Positions 25,800 to 36,392 of a DNA stretch of 64,000 nt are shown here, in pieces; within the stretch, counting starts at the first letter, position 1; every line of letters begins with the position of its first letter. The notes below the pieces were generated by a model, which did no database searches, was not told the origin of the DNA, and saw only the letters and a program-made list of their open reading frames with translations. Source of the DNA: Myxococcota bacterium (GTDB taxonomy: Bacteria > Myxococcota_A > UBA9160 > SMWR01). Where the stretch lies: contig JBCCEW010000024.1 of assembly GCA_039030075.1 (NCBI GenBank), positions 18,918 to 82,917 on the forward strand, written 5' to 3'. The position numbers were made by a program, and so were the translations under genes.

Positions 25800-26702
25800 A
25801 TGGGCATCTGTGACGGACGCGTGGTCATCGTAACCGGGGCGGGGCGCGGCATCGGCCGAGCCCACGCGCTGGCCTTCGCCGCCGAAGGCGCCAAGGTCGT
25901 GGTGAACGACATCGGCGTCTCGCTGGCGGGCGACGGGGGCTCTCAGGGGCCGGCCGAGGAAGTCGTCGAGACGATCCGCGCGAATGGCGGCGAAGCCGTC
26001 ATCGAAGGCTCGGACGTCGCCGACTTCACCCAGGCGGGACAGCTGGTGAAGACGGCGATCGACACCTTCGGTGGTCTCGACGCGGTGGTGAACAATGCGG
26101 GCATCGTGCGCGACCGGATGTTCGTGAGCACCTCCGAAGAGGAGTGGGACGCCGTGATCCGCGTGCACCTGCGAGGGCACTACGCGGTCACGAGCAATGC
26201 CTGCGCGTACTGGCGCAACCAGTCGAAGGCCGGTGAGGCCGTCGACGCACGCATCATCAACACCAGCTCCGGCGCCGGGCTGCAGGGCAGCGTGGGCCAG
26301 AGTGCCTACTCGGCGGCGAAGGCCGGGATCGCGGCGCTGACGCTCGTGCAGGCGGCCGAGCTCGGGCGCTACGGGATCACCTCGAACGCGATCGCGCCCT
26401 CGGCGCGCACGCGCATGACCGAGGAGGTCTTCGCCGAGATGATGGCGAAGCCCGACTCCGGCTTCGACGCGATGGCGCCCGAGAACGTGTCCCCGCTCGT
26501 GGTCTGGCTCGGCAGTGCCGAGTCGAAGGACGTGAGCGGGCAGGTCTTCGAGCTCGAGGGTGGCAAGATCTCGGTCGCCGACGGCTGGCGGAAGGGCCCC
26601 GAACAGGACAAGGGCAACCGCTGGGCGCCGGACGAAGTCGGTTCGGTCGTGCACGACCTGCTCGGCAAGGCCGTCGCGCCCCAGAAGGTCTACGGCACTT
26701 GA
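25800..26702 (+). CDS. short-chain dehydrogenase, 3-hydroxyacyl-CoA dehydrogenase-like
   Basis: A 300-residue SDR with TGAGRGIG (12-19), NNAG, Ser156/157, Tyr170 and Lys174. The NDIGVSLAGDGGSQGPA insertion after the second strand and the acyl-CoA-length C-terminal tail resemble the dehydrogenase unit of peroxisomal multifunctional enzyme type 2. A role as NAD-dependent 3-hydroxyacyl-CoA dehydrogenase in the operon is likely. Its TGA overlaps the TTG start of the next ACAD. Confidence 0.8.
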   Translation: MGICDGRVVIVTGAGRGIGRAHALAFAAEGAKVVVNDIGVSLAGDGGSQGPAEEVVETIRANGGEAVIEGSDVADFTQAGQLVKTAIDTFGGLDAVVNNAGIVRDRMFVSTSEEEWDAVIRVHLRGHYAVTSNACAYWRNQSKAGEAVDARIINTSSGAGLQGSVGQSAYSAAKAGIAALTLVQAAELGRYGITSNAIAPSARTRMTEEVFAEMMAKPDSGFDAMAPENVSPLVVWLGSAESKDVSGQVFELEGGKISVADGWRKGPEQDKGNRWAPDEVGSVVHDLLGKAVAPQKVYGT

Positions 26703-27838
26703 GATTCGCGTTCACCGAAGAACAGGAGGAGCTGCGCGCCTCGGCGCGGGCTTTTCTGGCGGATCACTCGGGCTCCGAGCAGATCCGGGCGGCCATGGAG
26801 AGCGACCTCGGCTACGACGCCGACGTCTGGAAGCGGATCGGCACCGAGCTCGGCTGGCCGGCTGTGATCGTCCCCGAAGAAGCCGGCGGGATCGGCCTCG
26901 GCGCCGTCGAACTGGTGGCGCTCCTCGAAGCGATGGGCGAGACACTGCTGTGCTCGCCGTACTTCGCGACCGTCGGCCTCGCGGCCCAGGCGGTGATCGC
27001 CGCGGGCACTGCGGAGCAGCAGGCGCGCTACCTCGGCCCCCTCGCCGAGGGTGAGGTACGCGCCACGCTGGCCACCACCGAAGCGGGCCAGGCGTTCGAC
27101 GAGGTCACGCTCGTGGCTCGCGCCGACGGCGACGACTTCGTGCTCGACGGGACGAAGCGCTACGTGGTCGACGGACACCACGCCGATTGGATCGTCGTGA
27201 GTGGCCGGTCGCCGGGATCCGCGGGCGACGACGGCATCGGGCTCTTCGTCGTGCCGGGGGATGCCGGCGGCCTGACGCGCACGCCCCTCGCCACCATGGA
27301 CATGACGCGCCGCCAGGCCGAGCTGCGCTTCGACGGCGTGCGCGTCGCGGGCGATGCCCGACTCGGGGGCGCCGCACCCGGCGCCCCGGCGTTGCGCCGC
27401 GCGCTCGACCGAGCGGCGATCGCGCTCGCCGCCGAGCAGGTGGGTGGTGCTCAGCGCTGCCTGGATCTCTCGGTCGCCTACGCGAAGGAGCGCGAGCAGT
27501 TCGGACGCCCGATCGGCTCCTTCCAGTCGATCAAGCACAAGTGCGCCGACATGATGGTGCTCGTCGAGACCGCTCGTTCCGCGGTGTACTACGCGGGCTG
27601 TGTCATCGACGACGGCGACGACGCCACCGTCGCCCGGGCCGCGTCCCTCGCGAAGGCGTATTGCAGCGAGGCCTACTACCGCTGCGCGGCGGAGAGCATC
27701 CAGATCCACGGCGGGGTCGGCTTCACATGGGAGTACGACCCGCACCTCTACTTCAAGCGGGCACGCGCCTCGGAGGCCATGCTCGGGACGCCCGACTGGC
27801 ATCGCGAGCGCGTCGCCGGGTTTCTCGGGCTGGTCTAG
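26699..27838 (+). CDS. acyl-CoA dehydrogenase, short-type, without adjacent long partner
   Basis: A 379-residue ACAD of the short-type signature class: REQFGRPIGSFQ at 265-276 and QIHGGVGFTWEYDPHLYFK near the C-terminus, but no EPxAGSD (ATTEAGQAFDE instead). It is separated from the other ACAD pair of this operon by thiolase and SDR genes. The only long-type ACAD in the window without a neighbour of this class is at 54743, a possible partner. The TTG start overlaps the SDR stop (TTGA), consistent with translational coupling. Confidence 0.8.
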   Translation: MRFAFTEEQEELRASARAFLADHSGSEQIRAAMESDLGYDADVWKRIGTELGWPAVIVPEEAGGIGLGAVELVALLEAMGETLLCSPYFATVGLAAQAVIAAGTAEQQARYLGPLAEGEVRATLATTEAGQAFDEVTLVARADGDDFVLDGTKRYVVDGHHADWIVVSGRSPGSAGDDGIGLFVVPGDAGGLTRTPLATMDMTRRQAELRFDGVRVAGDARLGGAAPGAPALRRALDRAAIALAAEQVGGAQRCLDLSVAYAKEREQFGRPIGSFQSIKHKCADMMVLVETARSAVYYAGCVIDDGDDATVARAASLAKAYCSEAYYRCAAESIQIHGGVGFTWEYDPHLYFKRARASEAMLGTPDWHRERVAGFLGLV

Positions 27839-27840
27839 CG

Positions 27841-28620
27841 ATGGCGATCGAGATCGATCTCGCCGGCAAGGTCGCGATCGTCACCGGCGGCACCCGCGGC
27901 GTCGGCCGCGGCATTGCCGAGCGGTATCTCGAGGCGGGCGCCGAGGTGCTCGTCTGCGGGCGCAACGAACCCGAGTCATTGCCCGCGGCCGGCGGCCGCG
28001 AGGCCCATTTCGTGGCCGGCGACGTCCGCGAGGTCGAAGCCATCGACGGCATCGCCCGCCAGGCCGAGGAGCGCTTCGGGCGGCTCGACGTGCTGGTGAA
28101 CAACGCGGGTGGCGCTCCGGCTGTCGACGCCGCAACCGTGTCGCCGCGCTTCCACGAGTCGATCATCCGCCTGAACCTGATCGGCCCGCTCCACTTTGCC
28201 CAGCGCGCGAACCAGACCATGCAGCAGCAGGACACGGGCGGCGTGATCCTCAACATCTCGAGCGTGAGTGGGCTGCGTGCCTCGCCGGGAACGTCGGCCT
28301 ACGGTGCGGCGAAGGCGGGCCTGTTGTCCCTGTCCCAGAGCCTCGCCGTCGAGTGGGCGCCGAAGGTGCGCGTGGTGGCGGTGGCGGCCGGGATGGTGCG
28401 CACGGAGCAGAGCGAGCTGCACTACGGCGACGCCGAGGGCGTGGCGGCGGTGGGCGCGACCGTGCCGTTGGGACGCCTCGCCGAGCCCGTCGAGATCGGC
28501 GACGCCTGTGTCTTCCTGTCGTCGCCGCTGGCGAGCTACGTCAGTGGAACCCACCTGCTGCTGCACGGCGGCGGCGAGGCGCCGAGCTTCCTCGGCGCGG
28601 CGAAGAACACCCAGGACTGA
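27841..28620 (+). CDS. short-chain dehydrogenase/reductase
   Basis: A 259-residue classical SDR with TGGTRGVG (15-22), NNAG (87-90), Ser140/141, Tyr154 and Lys158. The C-terminal LLLHGGGEAPSFL resembles SDRs found in HIP-pathway clusters. It begins two bases after the ACAD stop. It probably oxidises a hydroxyl on a CoA-bound ring C/D intermediate. The precise substrate is not evident, and a second SDR elsewhere (53962) is a better IpdF match. Confidence 0.8.
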   Translation: MAIEIDLAGKVAIVTGGTRGVGRGIAERYLEAGAEVLVCGRNEPESLPAAGGREAHFVAGDVREVEAIDGIARQAEERFGRLDVLVNNAGGAPAVDAATVSPRFHESIIRLNLIGPLHFAQRANQTMQQQDTGGVILNISSVSGLRASPGTSAYGAAKAGLLSLSQSLAVEWAPKVRVVAVAAGMVRTEQSELHYGDAEGVAAVGATVPLGRLAEPVEIGDACVFLSSPLASYVSGTHLLLHGGGEAPSFLGAAKNTQD

Positions 28621-28648
28621 ACGTCCGGCACGGCAAAGAGGACGCGAC

Positions 28649-30127
28649 GTGGCGAAGCAGGCTCCCGATCTCGGCAACCCGGCGCAGGCCCGCGACGCGA
28701 GCGACGTCACGCATTGGCACCGCGAGACCGACGTCGTCGTAGTGGGGGCCGGCGGCGCGGGCGCCTGCGCGGCGCTCGAGGCGCGCGCCGCCGACGCGGA
28801 CGTCGTGGTGCTCGAACGTGCCTGGAAGGGCGGGGGCACCTCGGCCCAGGCCAGTGGTCAGCTCTATCTCGGCGGCGGCACCGCGCTGCAGAAGGCCTGC
28901 GGCTTCGAGGACGACCCGGAGGAGATGTACAAGTACCTGATGGCCTCGTGTGGCCCGGGCGCCGACGCCGACAAGGTGCGCACCTACTGCGAGGGCAGCG
29001 TCGAGCACTTCGACTGGGTGACGAGCCAGGGGGTCCCTTTCAAGAGCACCTATCTCCCGGTCGAGGAGGGCACCGATCCCTATACCGACGACGGGCTCTC
29101 CTACACGGGCAGCGAGCTCGCCCATCCTTTCTGCGAGATCGCGAAGCCGGCACCGCGCGGACACACCGCCCAGCAAGAGGGGGAGAACGCCGGGCTGATG
29201 ATGATGGAGACCCTGCTCGGGCGCGTGGCCGGTTCGGGCGCCGAGATCGTCACCGACGCTGTGGTCGAGCCGCTGATCCAGGACCACGAGGGGCGGGTCG
29301 TCGGCGTGGTGGCGACGGTGGACGGCACCGAGCACTGCATCCGGGCCCGCCGCGGGGTCGTGCTGACCGCCGGCGGCTACATCCACAACAAGGCGATGCT
29401 CGAGCGCTACGCCCCGGTGACCCGCAAGGTGCGTTTCCGGCTCGGCTGCGACGGCGACGACGGCCGCGGGATCCGCATGGGGATGGGCGTCGGCGGCGAC
29501 GCGATCCGCATGGAGGCCGCCTGCATCGTCGTCCCGTTCTCTCGGAACCGGCAGTTCGTGAAGGGCGTGCTCGTCAATGAGGCGGGCCAGCGCTTCTGTG
29601 CCGAGGACCTCTACCAGTCGCTGCTCGGCGAGATCGGCATGTGGCGCCAGGAGGGCCGGGTCTGGCTGGTGCTCGACGACAGCCTCTACGAGCAGCCCCA
29701 GCTGCCCACCGAGATCGCCGCGGTCGCCGAGAGCTTCGAGGAGCTCGAGGCCGAGGCGGGCTGCTTTCCGAAGGGCAGCCTCGTGCACACCCTCGAGCGC
29801 TACAACGCGGCGGCGAGCCAGGGCCAGGATCCGGACTTCCGCAAGGAGGCGCGCTGGCTCCAACCGCTGGCGAAGCCGCCCTACGTGGTGCTCGACCTCA
29901 CCCTCGAGAAGTATCCGTTCTGGTCGGCCTTCACGCTGGGTGGCCTGCACACCCGCCCGACCGGGGAAGTGCTGGACGCCGATGGTGCGGTGGTGCCCGG
30001 GCTCTATGCGGCGGGGCGCAACGCCTCGGGTGTGCCGGCCCACGGCTACAACAGCGGGCTTTCCCTCGGCGACGCGACCTTCTCGGGGCGGCGCGCGGGC
30101 GCTGCCGCGGCGCGCCACACCGACTGA
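28649..30127 (+). CDS. FAD-dependent ketosteroid-dehydrogenase/fumarate-reductase-like flavoprotein
   Basis: A 492-residue flavoprotein. VVVGAGGAGACAALEA near 31-46 is the dinucleotide-binding motif, and LYAAGRNASGVPAHGYNSG plus GRRAG near the C-terminus closes the FAD site. Length and C-terminal pattern resemble 3-ketosteroid delta4-(5alpha)-dehydrogenases more than the 510-560-residue delta1 enzymes. The whole fumarate reductase flavoprotein superfamily shares this layout, so the steroid role rests largely on context. GTG start 28 bases after the SDR. Last gene of the ipd operon, followed by a terminator. Confidence 0.65.
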   Translation: MAKQAPDLGNPAQARDASDVTHWHRETDVVVVGAGGAGACAALEARAADADVVVLERAWKGGGTSAQASGQLYLGGGTALQKACGFEDDPEEMYKYLMASCGPGADADKVRTYCEGSVEHFDWVTSQGVPFKSTYLPVEEGTDPYTDDGLSYTGSELAHPFCEIAKPAPRGHTAQQEGENAGLMMMETLLGRVAGSGAEIVTDAVVEPLIQDHEGRVVGVVATVDGTEHCIRARRGVVLTAGGYIHNKAMLERYAPVTRKVRFRLGCDGDDGRGIRMGMGVGGDAIRMEAACIVVPFSRNRQFVKGVLVNEAGQRFCAEDLYQSLLGEIGMWRQEGRVWLVLDDSLYEQPQLPTEIAAVAESFEELEAEAGCFPKGSLVHTLERYNAAASQGQDPDFRKEARWLQPLAKPPYVVLDLTLEKYPFWSAFTLGGLHTRPTGEVLDADGAVVPGLYAAGRNASGVPAHGYNSGLSLGDATFSGRRAGAAAARHTD

Positions 30128-30486
30128 GCCGTGCCGTCGCCGGGCGGGCCGCCATTGGGGCGCTCACGGGCGAGCAGGCATACGCCCAAATCCGCGCCGG
30201 ATCTGGGCTTTTTCCGGGGTCGGGACCTTGAGAGGGCGCATCCGGCCCCCTAATCTTTGGCCGCCTCCGGGGGGATCGGCTGCGGGGTCCCGACTGGCGA
30301 GCCGAAGCCAGAACCCGCGCCGAGCGCGGAGGCACACGGTGCCTTGGCCGCGATCCGGCGGATCGTCGGGCGAAGGCGACAGCGACAACTAGGGTAGGAC
30401 CGCCGACGGTTCGCGTTTCGCGCGAGACGGAAGCGGTCCGTGCGTCGCGCTGCGACATCCCAAGCAACGAGCCACCCACGAAGCCA
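30128..30486. other. intergenic region between ipd and nqr operons (359 bp)
   Basis: It begins with the terminator of the ipd operon (30185-30213), then a GC-rich stretch leading to nqrA. I see no convincing -35/-10 pair and no strong ribosome-binding site for nqrA, and no small open frame with coding character. Confidence 0.5.
30185..30213 (+). terminator. intrinsic terminator of the ipd operon
   Basis: Arms CCCAAATCCG and CGGATCTGGG around the loop CGC form a 10-bp stem with a single A/C mismatch, followed at once by CTTTTT. It lies 57 bases after the stop of the flavoprotein gene and is the clearest rho-independent terminator in the window. Confidence 0.8.
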
Positions 30487-31857
30487 ATGGCCATTCACGA
30501 AATCGAAAAAGGGCTCGACCTGCCGATCTCCGGATCTCCGATCCAGCGGATCAGCGGGTCGGCGTCCGTCGACCGCGTGGCGGTGATGGCGGACGACTTC
30601 CCCGGCATGAAGCCCGCGATGCGGGTCAACGAAGGCGACACGGTCAAACGCGGCCAGGTTCTCTTCGAAGACCGCAAGACACCGGGCGTGCTCCACACCG
30701 CACCCGGAGCCGGTCGTGTCATCGCGGTGAACCGCGGGGCGAAGCGCGCGCTCCAGTCCGTCGTGATCGCGCTCTCGGAAGCCGAGCGCAAGGGCTGGCC
30801 CCTGGTGCCCGAGCAGGAGAGTTTCTCCTCCTACTCGCCGAACGCCGCCGACAGTCGCGATTCGATCGTGGCGCTGCTGGTCGAGTCGGGCCAGTGGACG
30901 GCGCTGCGTCGGCGGCCCTTCGCGAAGGTGCCGAACCCCAGCGAGGTGCCGCACTCGGTCTTCGTGACGGCGATCGACACGAATCCGCTGGCGCCGCTGC
31001 CCGACGTGGTGATCGAGAAGCGCCGCGAGGATTTCCTCCGCGGACTCGAGATCGTCGCAAAGCTCAGCCCGAGCAAGACCTACCTGTGCATCGGCCCGAA
31101 CTCCGACGCCGACGAGGGTGTTCCCGAGAAGATCACGGTCGAGCGGTTCACGGGCCCCCACCCGGCGGGCAACGCGGGTATGCACATCCACACGCTCGAT
31201 CCGGTGAACCGCGAGAAGTGCGTCTGGCAGATCGGCTACCAGGACGTGATCGCGATCGGTCACCTCTTCGCCACTGGGGAACTGGACGTGACCCGGGTGG
31301 TCTCGATCGGCGGCCCGGTCGTCGCCGACCCGCGCCTCGTGGAGGCCCGGCTCGGCGCCTCGGTCGATGACCTGGCGGGCGACGAGGGCAACGGCCAGGA
31401 CGTCCGCACGATCGCAGGCTCGGTCTGGAGCGGGAAGACGGCGTCGGGCGAGGTGTTCGGATACCTCGGGCGCTACCACAACCAGGTGTCCGTGCTGGCC
31501 GAGGGACGCGAACGCGTCTTCCTGGGCTGGCTCACGCCGGGTTGGAACGCCTTCTCATCGATCCCGATCTACCTCTCGCGGATGATGAAGAAGAAGTTCG
31601 ACTTCACCACCACGACGAACGGCTCGCCGCGGACGATGGTGCCGATCGGGATGTACGAGCAGGTGATGCCCATGGACATCCTGCCGACCTTCCTGCTGCG
31701 GTCTCTGGTGGTGGGCGACATCGAAGAGGCCGAAAAGCTCGGCGCTCTCGAGCTCGAGGAAGAAGATCTCGCGCTCTGCTCCTTCGTGTGTCCCGGAAAG
31801 ACCGACTACGGTCCGCTGCTCCGGAAGAACCTCGAAATGATCGAGAAAGAAGGCTGA
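30487..31857 (+). CDS. nqrA: Na+-translocating NADH:quinone reductase subunit A
   Basis: A 456-residue NqrA, the cytoplasmic subunit that caps the complex and contributes to quinone binding. It starts [16 protein letters not shown] and has the family's [22 protein letters not shown] and HTAPGAGRV lipoyl-like segment, [11 protein letters not shown], and a C-terminal [17 protein letters not shown]. It opens a tightly packed operon in the usual order A to F. The stop overlaps the nqrB start. Confidence 0.95.
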   Translation: MAIHEIEKGLDLPISGSPIQRISGSASVDRVAVMADDFPGMKPAMRVNEGDTVKRGQVLFEDRKTPGVLHTAPGAGRVIAVNRGAKRALQSVVIALSEAERKGWPLVPEQESFSSYSPNAADSRDSIVALLVESGQWTALRRRPFAKVPNPSEVPHSVFVTAIDTNPLAPLPDVVIEKRREDFLRGLEIVAKLSPSKTYLCIGPNSDADEGVPEKITVERFTGPHPAGNAGMHIHTLDPVNREKCVWQIGYQDVIAIGHLFATGELDVTRVVSIGGPVVADPRLVEARLGASVDDLAGDEGNGQDVRTIAGSVWSGKTASGEVFGYLGRYHNQVSVLAEGRERVFLGWLTPGWNAFSSIPIYLSRMMKKKFDFTTTTNGSPRTMVPIGMYEQVMPMDILPTFLLRSLVVGDIEEAEKLGALELEEEDLALCSFVCPGKTDYGPLLRKNLEMIEKEG

Positions 31858-33074
31858 TGAAGATCCTCCGCGATCTCCACGACAAAGCCGACCCGCTCTT
31901 CGCGAAGGGCGGGCCGTTGGAGAAGCTCTACCCGCTCTGGGAAGCCCACGACACGGCGATGTTCACGCCGGGGGAAGTCACTCGCACGGCCCCTCACGTT
32001 CGCGACGGCCTCGACCTGAAGCGCATGATGATCACCGTCGTCGTCGCGCTCGTGCCCTGCATCGTGTTCGCCATGTACAACACGGGCTACCAGGCGATGC
32101 TCGCCATCTCGGAGGGGGCCGCGCCGCTCGACGACTGGCGCATGGCGATCTACCAGGGCCTCGGACTCTCCTTCGACCACACCTATCCGATCCTCTGCGT
32201 GATCTTCGGCGCGCTCTACTTCCTGCCGGTCTGGATCGCGGGCATGATCGTGGGCGCCGTGGTCGAGATCGGCGGCGCGATCATCCGCGGCCACGAAGTG
32301 AACGAGGGCTTCCTCGTCACCGGCATGCTCCTGCCCCTGACCCTGCCGCCCACCATCCCGCTCTGGATGGTCGTGCTCGGCATGGCCTTCGGCCTGATCT
32401 TCGGGAAGGAGGTCTTCGGCGGGACGGGCACCAACTTCCTGAATCCGGCGCTCACCGCGCGCGCCTTCCTCTTCTTCGCCTACCCGGCGTGGATGAGCGG
32501 CGACGCGCCCTGGATCGCCGCCGACTTCCTGAGCGTCGACTCGTTCAGCGGCGCCACCTGGCTGGCCCAGGCGGCGGTGACGCCGGGCGCCCTCGAGAAC
32601 GCGAGCTTTGCCGATGCCTTCTGGGGCTTCGTCCCGGGTTCGATGGGAGAGACCTCGGCGTTCGGTGCCCTGTTGGGCATGGGGATCCTGCTGGTCACCC
32701 GGATCGGGTCCTGGCAGACGATCACCGGCGTGACCCTCGGTACGATCGTGATGGCCTCGATGCTGAATGGCATCGGCTCGAGCACGAACCCGATGTTCGA
32801 GGTGCCTTTCTGGTGGCACATGGTGCTGGGCGGCTGGGCCTTCGGGATGGTCTACATGGCTACCGACCCGGTGTCCTCGGCTTTCACCTCGCAGGGGAAG
32901 TTCGTCTACGGGCTCGGGATCGGCGTGCTCGTGATCCTGATCCGGGTGGTCAACCCGGCGTATCCCGAGGGCATGATGCTGGCGATCCTGTTCATGAACA
33001 TGTTCGCCCCGCTCTGCGACCACGTCGTCAAGAACGCGAACGTGCAACGGAGGCTCGCGCGCAGTGGAGCATAG
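31857..33074 (+). CDS. nqrB: Na+-NQR subunit B
   Basis: A 405-residue membrane subunit with about ten hydrophobic segments. FSGATW at 230-235 holds Thr234, the covalent FMN attachment threonine, which the downstream ApbE protein would modify. NqrB also carries riboflavin and forms the main Na+ path. Start ATG 31857 overlaps the nqrA stop by one base. The end runs 11 bases into nqrC. Confidence 0.95.
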   Translation: MKILRDLHDKADPLFAKGGPLEKLYPLWEAHDTAMFTPGEVTRTAPHVRDGLDLKRMMITVVVALVPCIVFAMYNTGYQAMLAISEGAAPLDDWRMAIYQGLGLSFDHTYPILCVIFGALYFLPVWIAGMIVGAVVEIGGAIIRGHEVNEGFLVTGMLLPLTLPPTIPLWMVVLGMAFGLIFGKEVFGGTGTNFLNPALTARAFLFFAYPAWMSGDAPWIAADFLSVDSFSGATWLAQAAVTPGALENASFADAFWGFVPGSMGETSAFGALLGMGILLVTRIGSWQTITGVTLGTIVMASMLNGIGSSTNPMFEVPFWWHMVLGGWAFGMVYMATDPVSSAFTSQGKFVYGLGIGVLVILIRVVNPAYPEGMMLAILFMNMFAPLCDHVVKNANVQRRLARSGA

Positions 33075-33843
33075 TTCCCGCTACATCGTGGGCTTCGCGG
33101 CGGCCGTCTGCGGGGTCTGTTCGATCTTCGTGGCCACGGCAGCCGTGTCCCTGAAGGACCGTCAGGAGCTCAACGCTCAGCTCGACGTGCAGAAGAAGGT
33201 GCTCGAGTTGGTCGGTCTGATGGAGCCGGGCGCCAGCCTGGAGACCGAGGAGATCCAGACGCTCTACCGCGACAGCATCGAAGCCCGCGTGGTGAACCTG
33301 GCGACCGGCAGCATCGTCGAGGACGTCGATCCGGCGCTCTTCGATCAGCGCGCTGCTGCGGCCGACCCGGACACGAGCCGCGAGGCGCCACCGAACCAGG
33401 CGAAGGTGCGCCGCGTCCCCGAACAGGGACTGGTCTACCTGCTCCGTGAGGATGGTCAGATCAAGACGCTCGTCTTCCCGGTCGAAGGGAAGGGACTGTG
33501 GTCGACTCTCTACGGCTTCCTCGCCCTCGAGTCCGACGCCCGGACGGTCGCCGGCATCACCTTCTACGAGCACGGCGAGACGCCGGGCCTGGGCGGTGAA
33601 GTCGACAACCCGCGCTGGAAGGCGCTGTGGAAGGGCCGCAAGGCCTTCGACGAGCAGTGGCAGGTGGCGCTCAAGGTCAAGAAGGGCGCCGCGGGCCCGG
33701 TCGAAGCGGATCCCTACCAGGTGGACGGCCTCTCGGGCGCCACCATCACCAGCCGCGGCGTGAGCGGCCTGGTGTCGTTCTGGCTCGGGCGGGAGGGCTA
33801 CGGGTCGTATCTCGAGCAGTACCGCTCCGAAAGGGGAATCTAG
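33064..33843 (+). CDS. nqrC: Na+-NQR subunit C
   Basis: A 259-residue subunit with one N-terminal membrane anchor (about 8-29) and a periplasmic FMN domain. SGATITS (224-230) contains Thr227, the covalent FMN site. [15 protein letters not shown] is the conserved flavin-domain motif. GTG start within the end of nqrB. It overlaps nqrD by one base. Confidence 0.95.
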   Translation: MEHSSRYIVGFAAAVCGVCSIFVATAAVSLKDRQELNAQLDVQKKVLELVGLMEPGASLETEEIQTLYRDSIEARVVNLATGSIVEDVDPALFDQRAAAADPDTSREAPPNQAKVRRVPEQGLVYLLREDGQIKTLVFPVEGKGLWSTLYGFLALESDARTVAGITFYEHGETPGLGGEVDNPRWKALWKGRKAFDEQWQVALKVKKGAAGPVEADPYQVDGLSGATITSRGVSGLVSFWLGREGYGSYLEQYRSERGI

Positions 33844-34514
33844 TGGCATCCGAAAGTCGGGACGCGCTTCTCGACCCGCTCTTCAACAACAACCCGATCG
33901 CCCTGCAGGTGCTCGGGATCTGCTCGGCACTGGCCGTGACGACGAAGATGGAGACGGCCTTCGTGATGACGCTCGCCGTCATCTTCGTGCTGGTCTTCTC
34001 GAATCTCTCGGTCAGCCTGATCCGGAATCTGATCCCTTCGAGCATCCGCATCATCGTGCAGCTGACGATCATCGCCTCATTGGTGATCATCGCGGACCAG
34101 GTGCTCAAGGCCTTCGTCTACGACATCAGCAAGCAGCTGTCGGTGTTCGTAGGCCTGATCATCACCAACTGCATCATCATGGGGCGGGCCGAGGCCTTCG
34201 CCATGCAGAACAAGCCGTCCCTCTCGGTGATCGACGGTCTCGGCAACGGTCTGGGCTACGGCCTGATCCTGCTGGTGGTCGCGGCGTTCCGCGAGATCTT
34301 CGGTTCAGGCACGTTCTTCGGATACACGCTTCTCAAGCCCGTGACCGAAGGCGGTTGGTATGTCCCCAATGGCTTGATGGTTCTCGCCCCGGCGGCGTTC
34401 TTCCTGATCGGCGTCTTCATCTGGGTGATCCGCAGCTACAAACCCGAACAGGTGGAGGAGGAGTTCCATGTTGGAGCACTACTTGAGCCTGGCCACGAAG
34501 GCCACATTCGTTGA
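33843..34514 (+). CDS. nqrD: Na+-NQR subunit D
   Basis: A 223-residue integral membrane subunit with about six hydrophobic segments. The paired motifs GICSALAVT and [13 protein letters not shown] hold the cysteines that, with those of NqrE, ligate the intramembrane iron-sulfur centre. GTG start overlapping the nqrC stop. The frame extends 47 bases into nqrE. Confidence 0.95.
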   Translation: MASESRDALLDPLFNNNPIALQVLGICSALAVTTKMETAFVMTLAVIFVLVFSNLSVSLIRNLIPSSIRIIVQLTIIASLVIIADQVLKAFVYDISKQLSVFVGLIITNCIIMGRAEAFAMQNKPSLSVIDGLGNGLGYGLILLVVAAFREIFGSGTFFGYTLLKPVTEGGWYVPNGLMVLAPAAFFLIGVFIWVIRSYKPEQVEEEFHVGALLEPGHEGHIR

Positions 34515-35079
34515 GAACATGGCCTTGGCCTACTTCCTCGGGATGTGCTCCTTCCTGGCCGTCTCGAAGAAGGTAGAAACAGCCGTAGGCCTCGGGATCG
34601 CCGTCATCTTCGTGTTGGCGGTCACGACCCCTCTGAATCAGCTCCTCGTCGAGGCGCTCCTGCAGCCCGGCTCGCTCGCCTGGGCGGGACTGCCCGATCT
34701 CGATCTCTCGTTCCTGTCGTTCCTGACCTTGATCGGGACGATTGCGGCGACGGTGCAGATCGTGGAGATGACCCTCGATCGCTACGCGCCAGCGCTCTAC
34801 AACGCGCTCGGCGTGTTCCTGCCGCTGATCGCGGTGAACTGCGCGATCCTCGGCGCATCGCTCTTCATGCAGGAGCGCGACTACACCTTCGGCGAGGCCG
34901 CGGTGTTCGGGCTCGGCTCGGGCGTCGGTTGGGCGCTCGCGATCATCGCGCTGGCCGCGATCCGCGAGAAGCTGAAGTACAGCGACGTCCCGGAGCCCCT
35001 GCGCGGCCTGGGCATCACCTTCATCGTCGTGGGTCTGATGAGCGTCGGCTTCATGGCGTTCTCGGGAATCCAGCTCTAA
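34468..35079 (+). CDS. nqrE: Na+-NQR subunit E
   Basis: A 203-residue membrane subunit with inverted topology to Nqr[12 protein letters not shown] and [13 protein letters not shown] carry the matching cysteines for the shared iron-sulfur centre. GGAGGAGG just before the ATG at 34468 is a strong ribosome-binding site inside the nqrD tail, which supports this start. Confidence 0.95.
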   Translation: MLEHYLSLATKATFVENMALAYFLGMCSFLAVSKKVETAVGLGIAVIFVLAVTTPLNQLLVEALLQPGSLAWAGLPDLDLSFLSFLTLIGTIAATVQIVEMTLDRYAPALYNALGVFLPLIAVNCAILGASLFMQERDYTFGEAAVFGLGSGVGWALAIIALAAIREKLKYSDVPEPLRGLGITFIVVGLMSVGFMAFSGIQL

Positions 35080-35125
35080 AGCAGGTACAGGGTTTGCGGG
35101 GCTCGGCGCCCCTCAGGATGGCACC

Positions 35126-36349
35126 ATGGAAACGATTCTCTTCGGCGTGCTCGGCTTCACCTTCGTGGTGGTGGCGTTGGTCCTCGTGCTGATGGTGGCG
35201 AAGGCCCAGCTCGTCCCGTCGGGCGAGGTGACCATCGACATCAACGGCGATCCCGAGAAGGCGATCAAGACCCGGGCCGGCAGCACCCTGCTCGGGACCC
35301 TCTCGGCCCAGCAGATCTTCCTGCCCTCGGCGTGCGGCGGGAAGGGCAGTTGCGGCGTCTGTACGGTCAAGGTCTGCGAGGGCGGGGGCGCCATCCTGCC
35401 CACCGAGCTCTCCCACATCAGCCGCGGGGAAGCCCGTGAGGGCGTGCGCCTCTCCTGTCAGGTGAAGGTGAAGCAGGACATGAAGATCGAGGTCCCGCCC
35501 GAGGTCCTCGACGTCAAGAAGTGGAAGTGCAAGGTCCGCTCGAACGACAACGTGGCCACCTTCATCAAGGAGCTCATCCTCGAGCTTCCCGAGGGCGAAG
35601 ACGTCCCGTTCCGCGCCGGCGGCTACATCCAGATCGAGTGCCCGCCCCACGAGATCGCCTACAAGGAATACGAGATCGGCGACGACTACCGGGAAGACTG
35701 GGACAAGTACGACCAGTGGAAGTACGTCTCGAAGGTGACGAGCGCCGAAGAGCGCGCCTACTCGATGGCGAACTACCCGGAAGAGAAGGGCATCATCATG
35801 CTCAACGTGCGCATCGCGTCGCCGCCGCCGCGGCAGCCCGACGTGCCGCCGGGCATCATGTCGTCCTACATCTTCGGCCTGAAGCCGGGCGACGAAGTGA
35901 CGATCTCGGGCCCCTACGGCGAGTTCTTCGCCAAGGAAACCGACAACGAGATGATCTTCGTGGGTGGCGGCGCCGGCATGGCGCCGATGCGCTCCCATAT
36001 CTTCGATCAGTTCCGGCGCATCCACACCGACCGCAAGGTGTCGTTCTGGTACGGCGCACGGAGCCTGCGCGAGGCGTTCTACGTCGAGGACTTCGACACG
36101 ATCCAGTCCGAGAACGACAACTTCCAGTGGCACCTCGCGCTCTCCGAGCCCCTCGAGGAAGACAACTGGGAGGGTCACACCGGGTTCATCCACCAGGTGC
36201 TGCTCGACAACTACCTGAAGGACCACCCGGCACCCGAGGACTGCGAGTACTACCTCTGCGGGCCGCCGATGATGAACGAGGCGGTGCAGAAGATGCTCGA
36301 AGACCTGGGCGTCGAGCCCGAGAACATCGCCTTCGACGACTTCGGCTGA
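35126..36349 (+). CDS. nqrF: Na+-NQR subunit F (NADH-oxidising)
   Basis: A 407-residue electron-input subunit: one N-terminal membrane helix (about 5-25), a [2Fe-2S] ferredoxin domain with Cys70, Cys76, Cys79 and Cys111, then FAD- and NADH-binding domains with RAYSMANYP and [12 protein letters not shown]. The cysteine positions match those of the Vibrio enzyme. A short GGGGC/GCCCC hairpin at 35098-35112 lies in the 46-base gap after nqrE, the only non-overlapping junction among the six nqr genes. Confidence 0.95.
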   Translation: METILFGVLGFTFVVVALVLVLMVAKAQLVPSGEVTIDINGDPEKAIKTRAGSTLLGTLSAQQIFLPSACGGKGSCGVCTVKVCEGGGAILPTELSHISRGEAREGVRLSCQVKVKQDMKIEVPPEVLDVKKWKCKVRSNDNVATFIKELILELPEGEDVPFRAGGYIQIECPPHEIAYKEYEIGDDYREDWDKYDQWKYVSKVTSAEERAYSMANYPEEKGIIMLNVRIASPPPRQPDVPPGIMSSYIFGLKPGDEVTISGPYGEFFAKETDNEMIFVGGGAGMAPMRSHIFDQFRRIHTDRKVSFWYGARSLREAFYVEDFDTIQSENDNFQWHLALSEPLEEDNWEGHTGFIHQVLLDNYLKDHPAPEDCEYYLCGPPMMNEAVQKMLEDLGVEPENIAFDDFG

Positions 36350-36392
36350 GCCGAAGCGTCCGCGCTTTCGCGAACCCCCACCCGAGGCGGAC

